A stretch of DNA of 35,698 nucleotides, from assembly GCA_017963125.1 (NCBI GenBank), contig JAGCUA010000022.1:1-35698 (forward strand), written 5' to 3'. Both the position numbers and the translations under genes were made by a program. The stretch is from a bacterium (GTDB taxonomy: Bacteria > UBP6 > UBA1177). Positions within the stretch are counted from its first letter, which is position 1; the number at the start of each line of letters is the position of its first letter. The notes below the pieces were generated by a model. That model was not told the origin of the DNA, ran no database searches, and saw only the letters and a list, made by a program, of their open reading frames with translations. Of this stretch, positions 1-6,215 are shown piece by piece.

Positions 1-7
1 ATGACGT

Positions 8-109
8 GAGACGTACCATGGGACGTCTCTACAGTTTGTTCCGGGGGTTACCCTCGCCACGCTGGAGAGGGAACAAAAGGGTGAGGTCTTATGCGGGCGG
101 GTCGCCCGC
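8..109. other. GC-rich leader with three inverted repeats
   Basis: This stretch is much richer in G+C than its surroundings and holds three consecutive inverted repeats. The first is GAGACGT at 8-14 with ACGTCTC at 23-29, around a palindromic CCATGG. The second is TTTGTTCC at 35-42 with GGAACAAA at 70-77, with CCCTC/GAGGG nested inside. The third is GCGGGCG at 93-99 with CGCCCGC at 103-109 and a 3-base loop. Together with 110-227 it is the only gene-free stretch longer than about 200 bases at this end. It could be the end of a structured RNA, an untranslated leader, or a copy of a dispersed palindromic repeat. Read in one frame it encodes AGGSPAL, like the AGGTPAL peptides I recall from over-predicted ORFs in uncultured bacteria, which favours a non-coding repeat. 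Confidence 0.5.
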
Positions 110-154
110 GCTCCGACAAAAATCTGTTTCTCAATTCTTTTTTATTTTTTTTCT

Positions 155-192
155 AAAATTTCCGGGAAAAACCAAAAATTCACCGCTTTATA
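155..192 (+). promoter_or_regulatory. Promoter-like element, copy 1
   Basis: The element reads GGAAAAAC (165-172), an 11-base AT-rich spacer ending TTCAC, then CGCTTTA (184-190). It is preceded by a near-palindromic TTTCCGGGAAA. The same arrangement occurs at 1181-1217 and 2611-2646. It ends 37 bases before the start codon at 228. The GGAA-type upstream box resembles -35 regions used by ECF-type sigma factors. That reading is inference, and a repressor or activator site is also possible. Confidence 0.5.
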
Positions 193-227
193 GAAGTGTT
201 TGGTTGTTAACTTTCGATGGAGTAAGG

Positions 228-1154
228 ATGAGAGAGAGGCTTTATAAGATGGAATGCAGAGTGGCTTCGTATTTTTCGGAAATAGGTACTTTCTGCATGG
301 ACTGGGCGACTTGGTTCTTTGCGTTTTTTCTTAAAAAGGATCTCGGCAAGGTGCTTTTGCCTAAAGCGGTGGAGTGGGTCAGAGAGAATGTCAGGATCGT
401 TGAACGCGCAGGGCTGAAATTCTATGTTTTCGACAAGAAAATTCCTCTTTTCATGAGATTGGCTCTCGGAAAAGAATCTGAATATGATGGCCGTGTGCTG
501 CAACCGGTAGCTTTAGACGAGCTGTTTCCTTATGAATTAAACGATGTCAGTATCTGGCGTGACTCATGCGGTATACGTGCCCGCGGCAGCATTACCGGTC
601 CGCTTGATTTTCGTAAAATAGACGGAACCTTACTGCGTTGTAATCCGGGATTGTTTAATAGCGGTAAATTCAACTACAAGGTCAAAACTACTGATCAGGT
701 TATGGATCTGATTGTCGAAAGTCTGGATAAAACCGATTTCGCAGAAGAACTACCCAGCCGTTCACATGAATTCTGGTTTAAGAAACTATGGGGAAAGTTC
801 TACAACTGGATGCATGAATTCGACTACGAAAAAAGCAGAAAATGGCTGAGTGAGCATATCGAAACAATGACGATCGAGTGCCGCCACGGGGAAATAAAAG
901 TCATGATGCTTTATGATGACTGTCCGCAGTATGTTAAGCGTTATTTAGATTTCCCGGATGATTACGATATTATTTACATGAGTAAGTTCTTCGGAGTCCC
1001 GGCAATATTCAAATTCGATGAGCCGGACTGGCTTGATTTCAGAAAACTGCCGAAAGAAGTTACAGGAATATTGACACCAACCAAAAACGATGCCTTCCTG
1101 ACAGAGGTCCTTTCACCGACTAGACTTGCTAAAATCATTAAGGATATCGAATAA
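228..1154 (+). CDS. Hypothetical protein, 308 aa
   Basis: I do not recognise this protein. The ATG at 228 is chosen because GGAG precedes it by 5 bases and the promoter-like element lies just upstream. The frame is open back to base 6, but that part runs through the hairpin-rich leader and gives low-complexity Phe-rich sequence, so it is unlikely to be translated. The protein is mainly soluble, with a hydrophobic aromatic stretch near residues 22-35 (WATWFFAFFLKKD) that could be a membrane-associated helix. It contains many Trp, Tyr and Asp residues and a Cys-His segment, IECRHGEIKVMMLYDDCPQ. No Walker motif, signal peptide or clear catalytic signature was seen. It is the first gene behind the repeated GGAAAAAC/CGCTTTA element that also precedes genes of the GTPase locus, so shared regulation is possible. 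Confidence 0.75.
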   Translation: MRERLYKMECRVASYFSEIGTFCMDWATWFFAFFLKKDLGKVLLPKAVEWVRENVRIVERAGLKFYVFDKKIPLFMRLALGKESEYDGRVLQPVALDELFPYELNDVSIWRDSCGIRARGSITGPLDFRKIDGTLLRCNPGLFNSGKFNYKVKTTDQVMDLIVESLDKTDFAEELPSRSHEFWFKKLWGKFYNWMHEFDYEKSRKWLSEHIETMTIECRHGEIKVMMLYDDCPQYVKRYLDFPDDYDIIYMSKFFGVPAIFKFDEPDWLDFRKLPKEVTGILTPTKNDAFLTEVLSPTRLAKIIKDIE

Positions 1155-1180
1155 AAATGCAGTACAGACAATTTTTTTTA

Positions 1181-1217
1181 AAAAATTTTCGGAAAAACCG
1201 GAAATTCACCGCTTTAA
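1181..1217 (+). promoter_or_regulatory. Promoter-like element, copy 2
   Basis: GGAAAAAC (1191-1198), 11 bases, then CGCTTTA (1210-1216), preceded by the palindrome TTTTCGGAAAA. It ends 45 bases before the small ORF at 1262 and 110 bases before the MYG1-family gene. The sequence TTCACCGCTTTA is identical to copies 1 and 3 while the flanks differ, which points to a constrained site. Confidence 0.5.
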
Positions 1218-1261
1218 GTATGTGTGAATGTTTTTTATCAACTGATTTTTTGGAGTTTAAA

Positions 1262-1312
1262 ATGAACGGAAACCAGACCATCGACACTTTCTTAAACGGC
1301 AATGATGATTAA
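1262..1312 (+). CDS. Possible 16-aa leader peptide
   Basis: A 17-codon frame (MNGNQTIDTFLNGNDD, then TAA) starts at an ATG placed 6 bases after GGAG (1252-1255). It ends 14 bases before the MYG1-family start codon, and the ribosome-binding site of that gene (AGGAGG, 1316-1321) lies directly behind its stop. The peptide is hydrophilic and matches nothing I know. It sits where a translated leader would be expected, between a promoter-like element and the first recognisable gene. It could instead be a chance frame. Codon evidence is too short to decide. Confidence 0.35.
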   Translation: MNGNQTIDTFLNGNDD

Positions 1313-1326
1313 TCAGGAGGAAAATT

Positions 1327-2190
1327 ATGACGCAGAAAAGCAGGATCTTTGTTCACGGACTTAAAGCCCATGCAGACGATATGTGGGCGTGCGGACTTCT
1401 TATCGCATCGAATCCCGACATAGAATTTACAGAAATAATCAGAGACGCGAAAAGGATCGGCGAAGCTTCTGACAACGATTTCGTGCTTGACTGCGGAATG
1501 AAACACGACGGTGAACATTATTTTGACCATCATCAGTTTGAAAGTACCAAAAAAGCTGACTGCGCTTTGACGCTCGTTGCAAAAAGGTTCGCTCCGTGGA
1601 CGCTTACCGACACGAAATTCGGTCCGGTCATCGAACGCGTCAGGGTGCAGGACAACTTCGGCATTCCGGCTGCCGAGAAAAAATTCGGTAAGTCATCATC
1701 CTGGGTCGCATCGGAATTTCTTATGGTTGCCCTTTTCGAAAAGGAGCCTCTGATGGTAGCAAATATGCTTGCCGATGCTTTCAGAGAGCGTCTTTCGGAA
1801 CTTGCCGAGATAAAAAAGGCTGAAACATGGATAAAGGAGAATTCTTCTCTTGAAACTTTTGAAAACGGTCTCAAAGTCCTTGTTATCAAATCATCTCCTT
1901 TCAAAGCAGGTTTTTCCATCGCAGGATTCAATGCCGCGAGCAGTCTTTATTCCGGATCTGTCGAAGCAGGGGTCATCTACGGCTGGAACACAGACGGAAG
2001 CGATTCAAGGACCTTGTTCAGAACATACTCTGAAAAAAATGTCGATTTCACAAATTCTGTACCTGAAAAACCCGTATTCTGCCACAGCAGCGGATTCCTT
2101 CTTATTTTCGATCCTGCATACGATGCGGAATACAGGAAACTTGTTCTTCAGGCATGCGGTTCCGACGGAAAATTGGATAAGATAGCGTAA
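1327..2190 (+). CDS. MYG1-family (DHH-like) hydrolase
   Basis: This 287-aa protein fits the MYG1/UPF0160 family, relatives of DHH phosphoesterases. The eukaryotic member is a 3'-5' RNA exonuclease. The N-terminal metal-binding motif HGLKAHADD (H10, H15, D17, D18) and the later YFDHHQFE (D67, H68, H69) are present in the expected order. RVQDNFG near residue 108 may supply a further acidic ligand. Length is at the short end of the family's usual range. The start ATG has an excellent AGGAGG 5 bases upstream. No signal peptide or membrane segment is visible, so it should be cytosolic. It is followed after 20 bases by a small membrane protein and lies upstream of the GTPase genes. A functional link to them is only suggested by position. 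The bacterial substrate cannot be read from the sequence. Confidence 0.85.
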   Translation: MTQKSRIFVHGLKAHADDMWACGLLIASNPDIEFTEIIRDAKRIGEASDNDFVLDCGMKHDGEHYFDHHQFESTKKADCALTLVAKRFAPWTLTDTKFGPVIERVRVQDNFGIPAAEKKFGKSSSWVASEFLMVALFEKEPLMVANMLADAFRERLSELAEIKKAETWIKENSSLETFENGLKVLVIKSSPFKAGFSIAGFNAASSLYSGSVEAGVIYGWNTDGSDSRTLFRTYSEKNVDFTNSVPEKPVFCHSSGFLLIFDPAYDAEYRKLVLQACGSDGKLDKIA

Positions 2191-2210
2191 ATATTTTGTA
2201 GGAGGAAGCG

Positions 2211-2585
2211 ATGATCGAAACGAACAATGATCAGATCACTAAAATGAGAAGTTACAGATGGGTGAGCGCGATCGTTACTGGAGTAACCATGATTTTCGTG
2301 TCCGGTTTTTTTTCAGCTCTTTTGTTTTCGGCTGCTATTCTCTTAACTGCGTATCTCGACAGTTTCAGTCTCTTTATTCCGAAGATGCTTCGCAATGAAA
2401 GCGGTGCCCCTGCTGCATGGGCCGAGAATCTGCTGCCTTTCGGCATGATGTGCATGGCGGCGCTGGTCTTTGCGATCATGGGACACGATTTCCCGGCTTT
2501 TATCATCGGTCTTGCCGCCATAATCGATTTTATGAGGGACCGGCTGAATATCGTCGAGATCCTGAAGAGCCGCATAAATAAGTGA
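2211..2585 (+). CDS. Small inner-membrane protein, 124 aa
   Basis: I do not recognise a family. The protein has a short polar N-terminus (residues 1-17) and two or three likely membrane helices. These lie at about residues 18-48 (a long hydrophobic stretch that may form a hairpin), 72-92 (LLPFGMMCMAALVFAIMG) and 95-108. The C-terminus is basic (RDRLNIVEILKSRINK). AGGAGG precedes the ATG by 6 bases. It lies 20 bases after the MYG1-family gene and before a second membrane protein, so it belongs to the run of membrane proteins leading into the GTPase operon. It could be a scaffold or anchor, but no function can be assigned. Confidence 0.75.
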   Translation: MIETNNDQITKMRSYRWVSAIVTGVTMIFVSGFFSALLFSAAILLTAYLDSFSLFIPKMLRNESGAPAAWAENLLPFGMMCMAALVFAIMGHDFPAFIIGLAAIIDFMRDRLNIVEILKSRINK

Positions 2586-2610
2586 CGCAGAAAAAAACGG
2601 CAAAATATAA

Positions 2611-2646
2611 AAAAATTTCGGAAAAACTGATTTTTCACCGCTTTAA
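2611..2646 (+). promoter_or_regulatory. Promoter-like element, copy 3
   Basis: GGAAAAAC (2620-2627), 11 bases, then CGCTTTA (2639-2645), with the same TTCAC before the second box as in copies 1 and 2. It ends 44 bases before the start codon at 2690 and begins 26 bases after the preceding stop codon, so it is placed to restart transcription inside the gene run. Confidence 0.5.
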
Positions 2647-2689
2647 ATAGTTGGAAGTCGAGTTTTTTAACTTTTCAGAGGAGGTCAGG

Positions 2690-3436
2690 ATGATGATGAC
2701 AACGGAGGCAATGGTCATTATAGCTCTGCTGCTCGGTTTTTTCGGCTGTTTTGCTCTTTATTCGATGTGGAAATCCTTTATAGGCGGCGGTTCAGATTAT
2801 CCTGGTGCTCAGGGATACGAGAGGTGTTCCGGCACTCAGATCTATCAGTTCGATGTGATCAACTGCGCTACTTTGAGCAACTATCTGAGATCGAAATTAA
2901 AAATTGTAGCTTACGAAGGTGATTATTACAAAAAGGGGATCATGGACAAATACTGGCTCTTCTCCCACAAAATAATGAAAGTCCTTTATCACGGTCGTAT
3001 TACGGGCGGATTCAATATGACACAGCTGTGTGTCGAGAAGGGTGCAGGCGGTGTTTTCAATATAATTATTCCAAGGCCCGAAATATTCAGCAACGAGGTC
3101 ATCGAAAGGGATGTTCTTCTCATTAAGAACGGCTGGTGGAATAAAGTTACCGATGAGGACCGTAATACTCTGGAGATAGATACTAAACTCAATGCCGAGC
3201 AGGAAAAATATCAGGAACTTTACAATAATTCGGTAAGGTATCTCGCGTTTTTCATCAACAATATCATGGATAATCTGCCGAATCAGGTCCCGTACTCCGT
3301 GAGAGTCGACGGTATACCTGTCAATTTGAATACAGGCGAACAGATGAAACGTATCGGAAATTCGAAGAGCCCTCTGAAACTGCCGTATCGTTCCGAAATT
3401 AATGAAAGAGGACTTGTCAGGTACAGCAGACGCTGA
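2690..3436 (+). CDS. Membrane-anchored hypothetical protein, 248 aa
   Basis: No known family was recognised. Three ATG codons in a row begin at 2690, behind a strong GAGGAGG, and the first is used here. The N-terminus is a single uncleaved-looking membrane helix (about residues 7-26, AMVIIALLLGFFGCFALYS), followed by a Gly-rich linker (FIGGGSDYPGAQG) and a soluble domain of about 200 residues. This suggests a bitopic protein with its main domain on one side of the inner membrane. It is flanked by promoter-like elements and stands directly upstream of the first dynamin-like GTPase, with only a possible tiny ORF between. It is a candidate membrane receptor or partner for the GTPases, by position only. 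Confidence 0.75.
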   Translation: MMMTTEAMVIIALLLGFFGCFALYSMWKSFIGGGSDYPGAQGYERCSGTQIYQFDVINCATLSNYLRSKLKIVAYEGDYYKKGIMDKYWLFSHKIMKVLYHGRITGGFNMTQLCVEKGAGGVFNIIIPRPEIFSNEVIERDVLLIKNGWWNKVTDEDRNTLEIDTKLNAEQEKYQELYNNSVRYLAFFINNIMDNLPNQVPYSVRVDGIPVNLNTGEQMKRIGNSKSPLKLPYRSEINERGLVRYSRR

Positions 3437-3454
3437 TTTTTGGTGGAGATGAAT

Positions 3455-3556
3455 ATGAGCGGAAGAAAAACTTTGAGGAATATCGGGAATTTGAAAAAAT
3501 TTTTCAGAAAAAATGTCAACTCTGAAAATTTTCAACGCTTGTATTGGAATGAATAA
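3455..3556 (+). CDS. Possible 33-aa basic peptide
   Basis: A frame of 33 codons starts at an ATG 6 bases after GGTGGAG and ends 21 bases before the first GTPase start. The product is strongly basic in its first half (MSGRKTLRNIGNLKKFFRKN). Its 5' region (CTGATTTTTGG...GGAG...ATGAGCGGAA) resembles that of the small ORF at 1262 (CTGATTTTTTGGAG...ATGAACGGAA), so the two may be leaders of the same kind. It overlaps the degenerate promoter-like element, which argues against a conserved peptide. Low confidence. Confidence 0.25.
   Translation: MSGRKTLRNIGNLKKFFRKNVNSENFQRLYWNE
3495..3543 (+). promoter_or_regulatory. Degenerate promoter-like element, copy 4
   Basis: TTTTCAACGCTTGTA (3529-3543) matches the TTTTTCACCGCTTTA part of copies 1-3, and CTGAAAA upstream resembles copy 3. 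The GGAAAAAC box is not at the expected spacing, although CAGAAAAAA lies further up (3505-3513). The element ends 35 bases before the first GTPase start. It may be a weakened promoter or a relic. Confidence 0.3.
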
Positions 3557-3577
3557 GATTTTTGGTGAGGAATGAAG

Positions 3578-5593
3578 ATGGAAAATCAGAAAAATGTAAA
3601 AAATATTGTTGTTGACCTGCAGGAAGCTGTAAGCAGGTGCATGACCGGCGACGGCAATAACTTTTGGGACAGGATCTCGTCGATCCTCAAGGATGCGAAG
3701 CAGCATCTCGACGGAGAAAAAGTTAAAATCGCATTCGCGGGAAAGATGAAAGCCGGAAAATCAACTCTTGTTAATATGATTTTGGGAGAAGATCTTTCTG
3801 CGACGGGGATCACGCCGGCAACAAAAACCATCATAGAATTCCACTGCGATCTGGATGATCCGAGGATCGAGTTCATCAAGAACGACAGGATTTATTCAAA
3901 GATGCCGCTTGACGAAGAAGGGAGGATCGAAGTTCAGAGAAAGATGACGACATCCACTTCCGAATTCGATTTCATAAGAATTTACTGCGACGACAAGCCG
4001 ATTTTGAGCAGATTCGTTCTTGTCGATGTCCCCGGAACTGCCGATCTTGACCGCGGAGTCGAAGCGAAAATCAAGAATTATCTGACGAAAAACGAAGTCG
4101 CAACGATCATCTGGGTAAGTGAAATCTCGACTTCTATGCCGAAAGACGAGTGCGATTACATCAAAGATCTTGTGGGTCTCGGCAAAAACATGATCTTTGT
4201 TCTCAACTGCAAAAGCGCCTTTACCGAAGGGGACAAAAAGAAATTTATGGAGAATTTCAAAAGAAATATTCCGGGCTATGAACCTTTTATCTTCAGCGTT
4301 AAAAAAGAGGATAAACCGCAGATCGTTCAGAAAAACGGCGAGGATGAGAGCGATTTCGCCAGAAGAAAAACAAAACTTGAAAGCAAATACAAAGAATCGT
4401 CAGAGGCTCAGGCAGCTTTTGTCCGTTATCTCAACAGAAGTTCCAAAGAGATCAAGGAGAAAAACGGGATCGCCGTCATAAAGATGATCCCCAACGAATT
4501 CGAGAAGGTTTTGTATGACGAGAGGGCAAGGGCGGTCAGCGAAAGAACGGAAATCAGGAAAAAATTCTTTGATGAGTTTATTCCTAAATTTTCGGTCTTC
4601 TCCAATTCAATAAAATCTTTGCAGGGGGACTTGAACAGCTGGTGGCTCAAAAAATGCACAAATCTTGAGACGCAGATCAAAAACAACAGATATTCAGGCA
4701 ATCTCAGAGAAAATGATATTGTCACAAAGTGGCGCTCTGATCTGTATGATGATATTCTGAAAAAAATAGACATCATTTTTGACAGGTTCGTCGATTTCGA
4801 CAAGTACGACTTTGTTGATCTGGATTTCGTCCAGACGGTCATTCTTCTTAAAGAAACAAGAATGGAGTTCCTGAACAGAGAGTACATCAATCCTAATCTG
4901 GATTGTTTGTGGTGCGGTTACGACAAAAACATTGCAGAGGTAAGCGAATATATGTACAAAGATCTCCAGCAGATCTCCAGCAGTGTTAAATTTTTCTTCA
5001 CTCTTATTATCGAAGATTGCTTCAGACGGTTTGTTGCAGCCCATAACGATATTTGGAATCATTATCTGGACAGAAAAGCTGAACTTGCAGATTGTATGGA
5101 AACCTCCGGAGTTCCTTTCAGCAGAAAATCTTTGTTTGTCAAAGACGAGTCGTTTGAAACGACTTCCGGCTATGATGCATGGGCTGATGAAACACTTGCG
5201 ATTTACGTAAACGAGCTTCTCAGTGATGAAAAACTGACAAACAGTGAAAAAATACTGTTCAAAAGTTTTTACACTGCTCTGAACGGTAAGAAAGAGATAA
5301 ATACATATCTCAAAAAGGGCTCAGGCAAAGCCTTGCTTTACCCGATAACTTTCAGACTCAAAGCCGAGACGACGGAAGGAAGTGAACTCAGGTCGATCAT
5401 AGACGAAGATGATTCATGGAACGACGCTAATTTCGAGTCGACTACAGACTTCGTGGATGAAATAAATCGCGGCGGACACAGGGATTTCAACGATTTCTTT
5501 CTTTATTTCGTTGCTAGTGTTGCCAGGGTGTCGGAAATCAAAAAAGGTGCAGATCTGAATTGGGACTTTATGCCGGAAAATTATAAAAATTAG
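3578..5593 (+). CDS. Dynamin-like GTPase 1
   Basis: A 671-aa large GTPase of the dynamin superfamily. From the N-terminus: P-loop GKMKAGKST (residues 55-63); switch-I Thr in ITPATKT (78-84); G3 DVPG (150-153); and G4 NCKS (210-213), where Ser replaces the usual Asp of (N/T)KxD. After the G domain (to about residue 310) comes a long, mostly helical, charged region expected to form the stalk. No clear transmembrane segment is seen, so membrane contact may be through a paddle or a partner. The ATG at 3578 is preferred over 3572 because it lies 7 bases from GAGG. It starts the tightly spaced run; the next gene begins 9 bases after its stop. Known relatives (BDLP, DynA, LeoA, IniA) remodel or tether membranes using GTP. 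The specific role here is unknown. Confidence 0.85.
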   Translation: MENQKNVKNIVVDLQEAVSRCMTGDGNNFWDRISSILKDAKQHLDGEKVKIAFAGKMKAGKSTLVNMILGEDLSATGITPATKTIIEFHCDLDDPRIEFIKNDRIYSKMPLDEEGRIEVQRKMTTSTSEFDFIRIYCDDKPILSRFVLVDVPGTADLDRGVEAKIKNYLTKNEVATIIWVSEISTSMPKDECDYIKDLVGLGKNMIFVLNCKSAFTEGDKKKFMENFKRNIPGYEPFIFSVKKEDKPQIVQKNGEDESDFARRKTKLESKYKESSEAQAAFVRYLNRSSKEIKEKNGIAVIKMIPNEFEKVLYDERARAVSERTEIRKKFFDEFIPKFSVFSNSIKSLQGDLNSWWLKKCTNLETQIKNNRYSGNLRENDIVTKWRSDLYDDILKKIDIIFDRFVDFDKYDFVDLDFVQTVILLKETRMEFLNREYINPNLDCLWCGYDKNIAEVSEYMYKDLQQISSSVKFFFTLIIEDCFRRFVAAHNDIWNHYLDRKAELADCMETSGVPFSRKSLFVKDESFETTSGYDAWADETLAIYVNELLSDEKLTNSEKILFKSFYTALNGKKEINTYLKKGSGKALLYPITFRLKAETTEGSELRSIIDEDDSWNDANFESTTDFVDEINRGGHRDFNDFFLYFVASVARVSEIKKGADLNWDFMPENYKN

Positions 5594-5602
5594 GAGGAAC
5601 TT

Positions 5603-6214
5603 ATGAGAAAAATCAACTTGTCAGCAGCTTTTACAGTTTTGTTTTCAACTTTGCCGGTCATTGCGCAGGAAGCGCCCTCTGCAAGTCCTGAATGTCCCGA
5701 ATGTTCAAGCGGTTTCGGGCTCGCATTTTTCTTTCTGATAGTCGGTCTGGCGGGCGGAGTATTCGTCGCTAAAAAGTATCTGACGCAGAATTCCAAGCCG
5801 CAGGTAAGCGACAACTTCATCGAACTTGATGCCAGATCCCGCGAGATCGATGAACTGAAAGCGCAGATCAAAACCAAGGAAAGCGATGTCGAGGCAGTAA
5901 AGGCAGATGTCGAAAAACTGAAAAGTAAAATAGGTGAAGTGCTCAAAAAGGCTGACGAAAATTACTACAATGAGATCGTGAACTCGTCTGCGCCGGTTTC
6001 GTTATACAATCAGGTAGGGATGATCATCGACAAACTGAAAGCCGATCTTCCTTCTTTCGGTGTCAGAAACTATCTCAACGGCGGAATTTCGGTCACTGTC
6101 GAACAGTTCAATTCAGCAATCAGAGCAAAAGACGGCGCGGAAGCTCTGCGTGTTGCCGGACTTTTTGTGAAAGAATACGAAGAAGCAAAAGATTTTTACA
6201 AGGAGGGAAAGTAA
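5603..6214 (+). CDS. Membrane-anchored coiled-coil protein, 203 aa
   Basis: I know no family for it. It begins with a signal-peptide-like segment (residues 1-22, ending LPVIAQ), then a short Cys/Pro segment (SPECPECSSG), then a membrane helix at about 39-58 (LAFFFLIVGLAGGVFVAKKY). After this comes a charged coiled coil (about 75-118, with regularly spaced Leu, Val, Lys and Glu) and a smaller C-terminal helical part. The likely topology is a short periplasmic N-terminus with the coiled coil in the cytoplasm, where it could contact the GTPases. The start has AGGAGG 6 bases upstream. It sits between GTPase 1 (9-base gap) and GTPase 2 (1-base gap), which makes it a strong candidate for a membrane tether or adaptor of the complex. 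The CPEC pair could form a disulfide or bind metal. Confidence 0.8.
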   Translation: MRKINLSAAFTVLFSTLPVIAQEAPSASPECPECSSGFGLAFFFLIVGLAGGVFVAKKYLTQNSKPQVSDNFIELDARSREIDELKAQIKTKESDVEAVKADVEKLKSKIGEVLKKADENYYNEIVNSSAPVSLYNQVGMIIDKLKADLPSFGVRNYLNGGISVTVEQFNSAIRAKDGAEALRVAGLFVKEYEEAKDFYKEGK

Positions 6215-6215
6215 T

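Noticed and set aside
6..227. In-frame extension of the first gene back to base 6
   Set aside because: It runs through the hairpin-rich leader and the promoter-like element, has low-complexity Phe-rich sequence and no ribosome-binding site. The ATG at 228 has both a ribosome-binding site and an upstream element.
2897..3706. 269-codon - strand frame
   Set aside because: It spans the ends of two + strand genes and the promoter-like element between them, and shows no protein-like motif.
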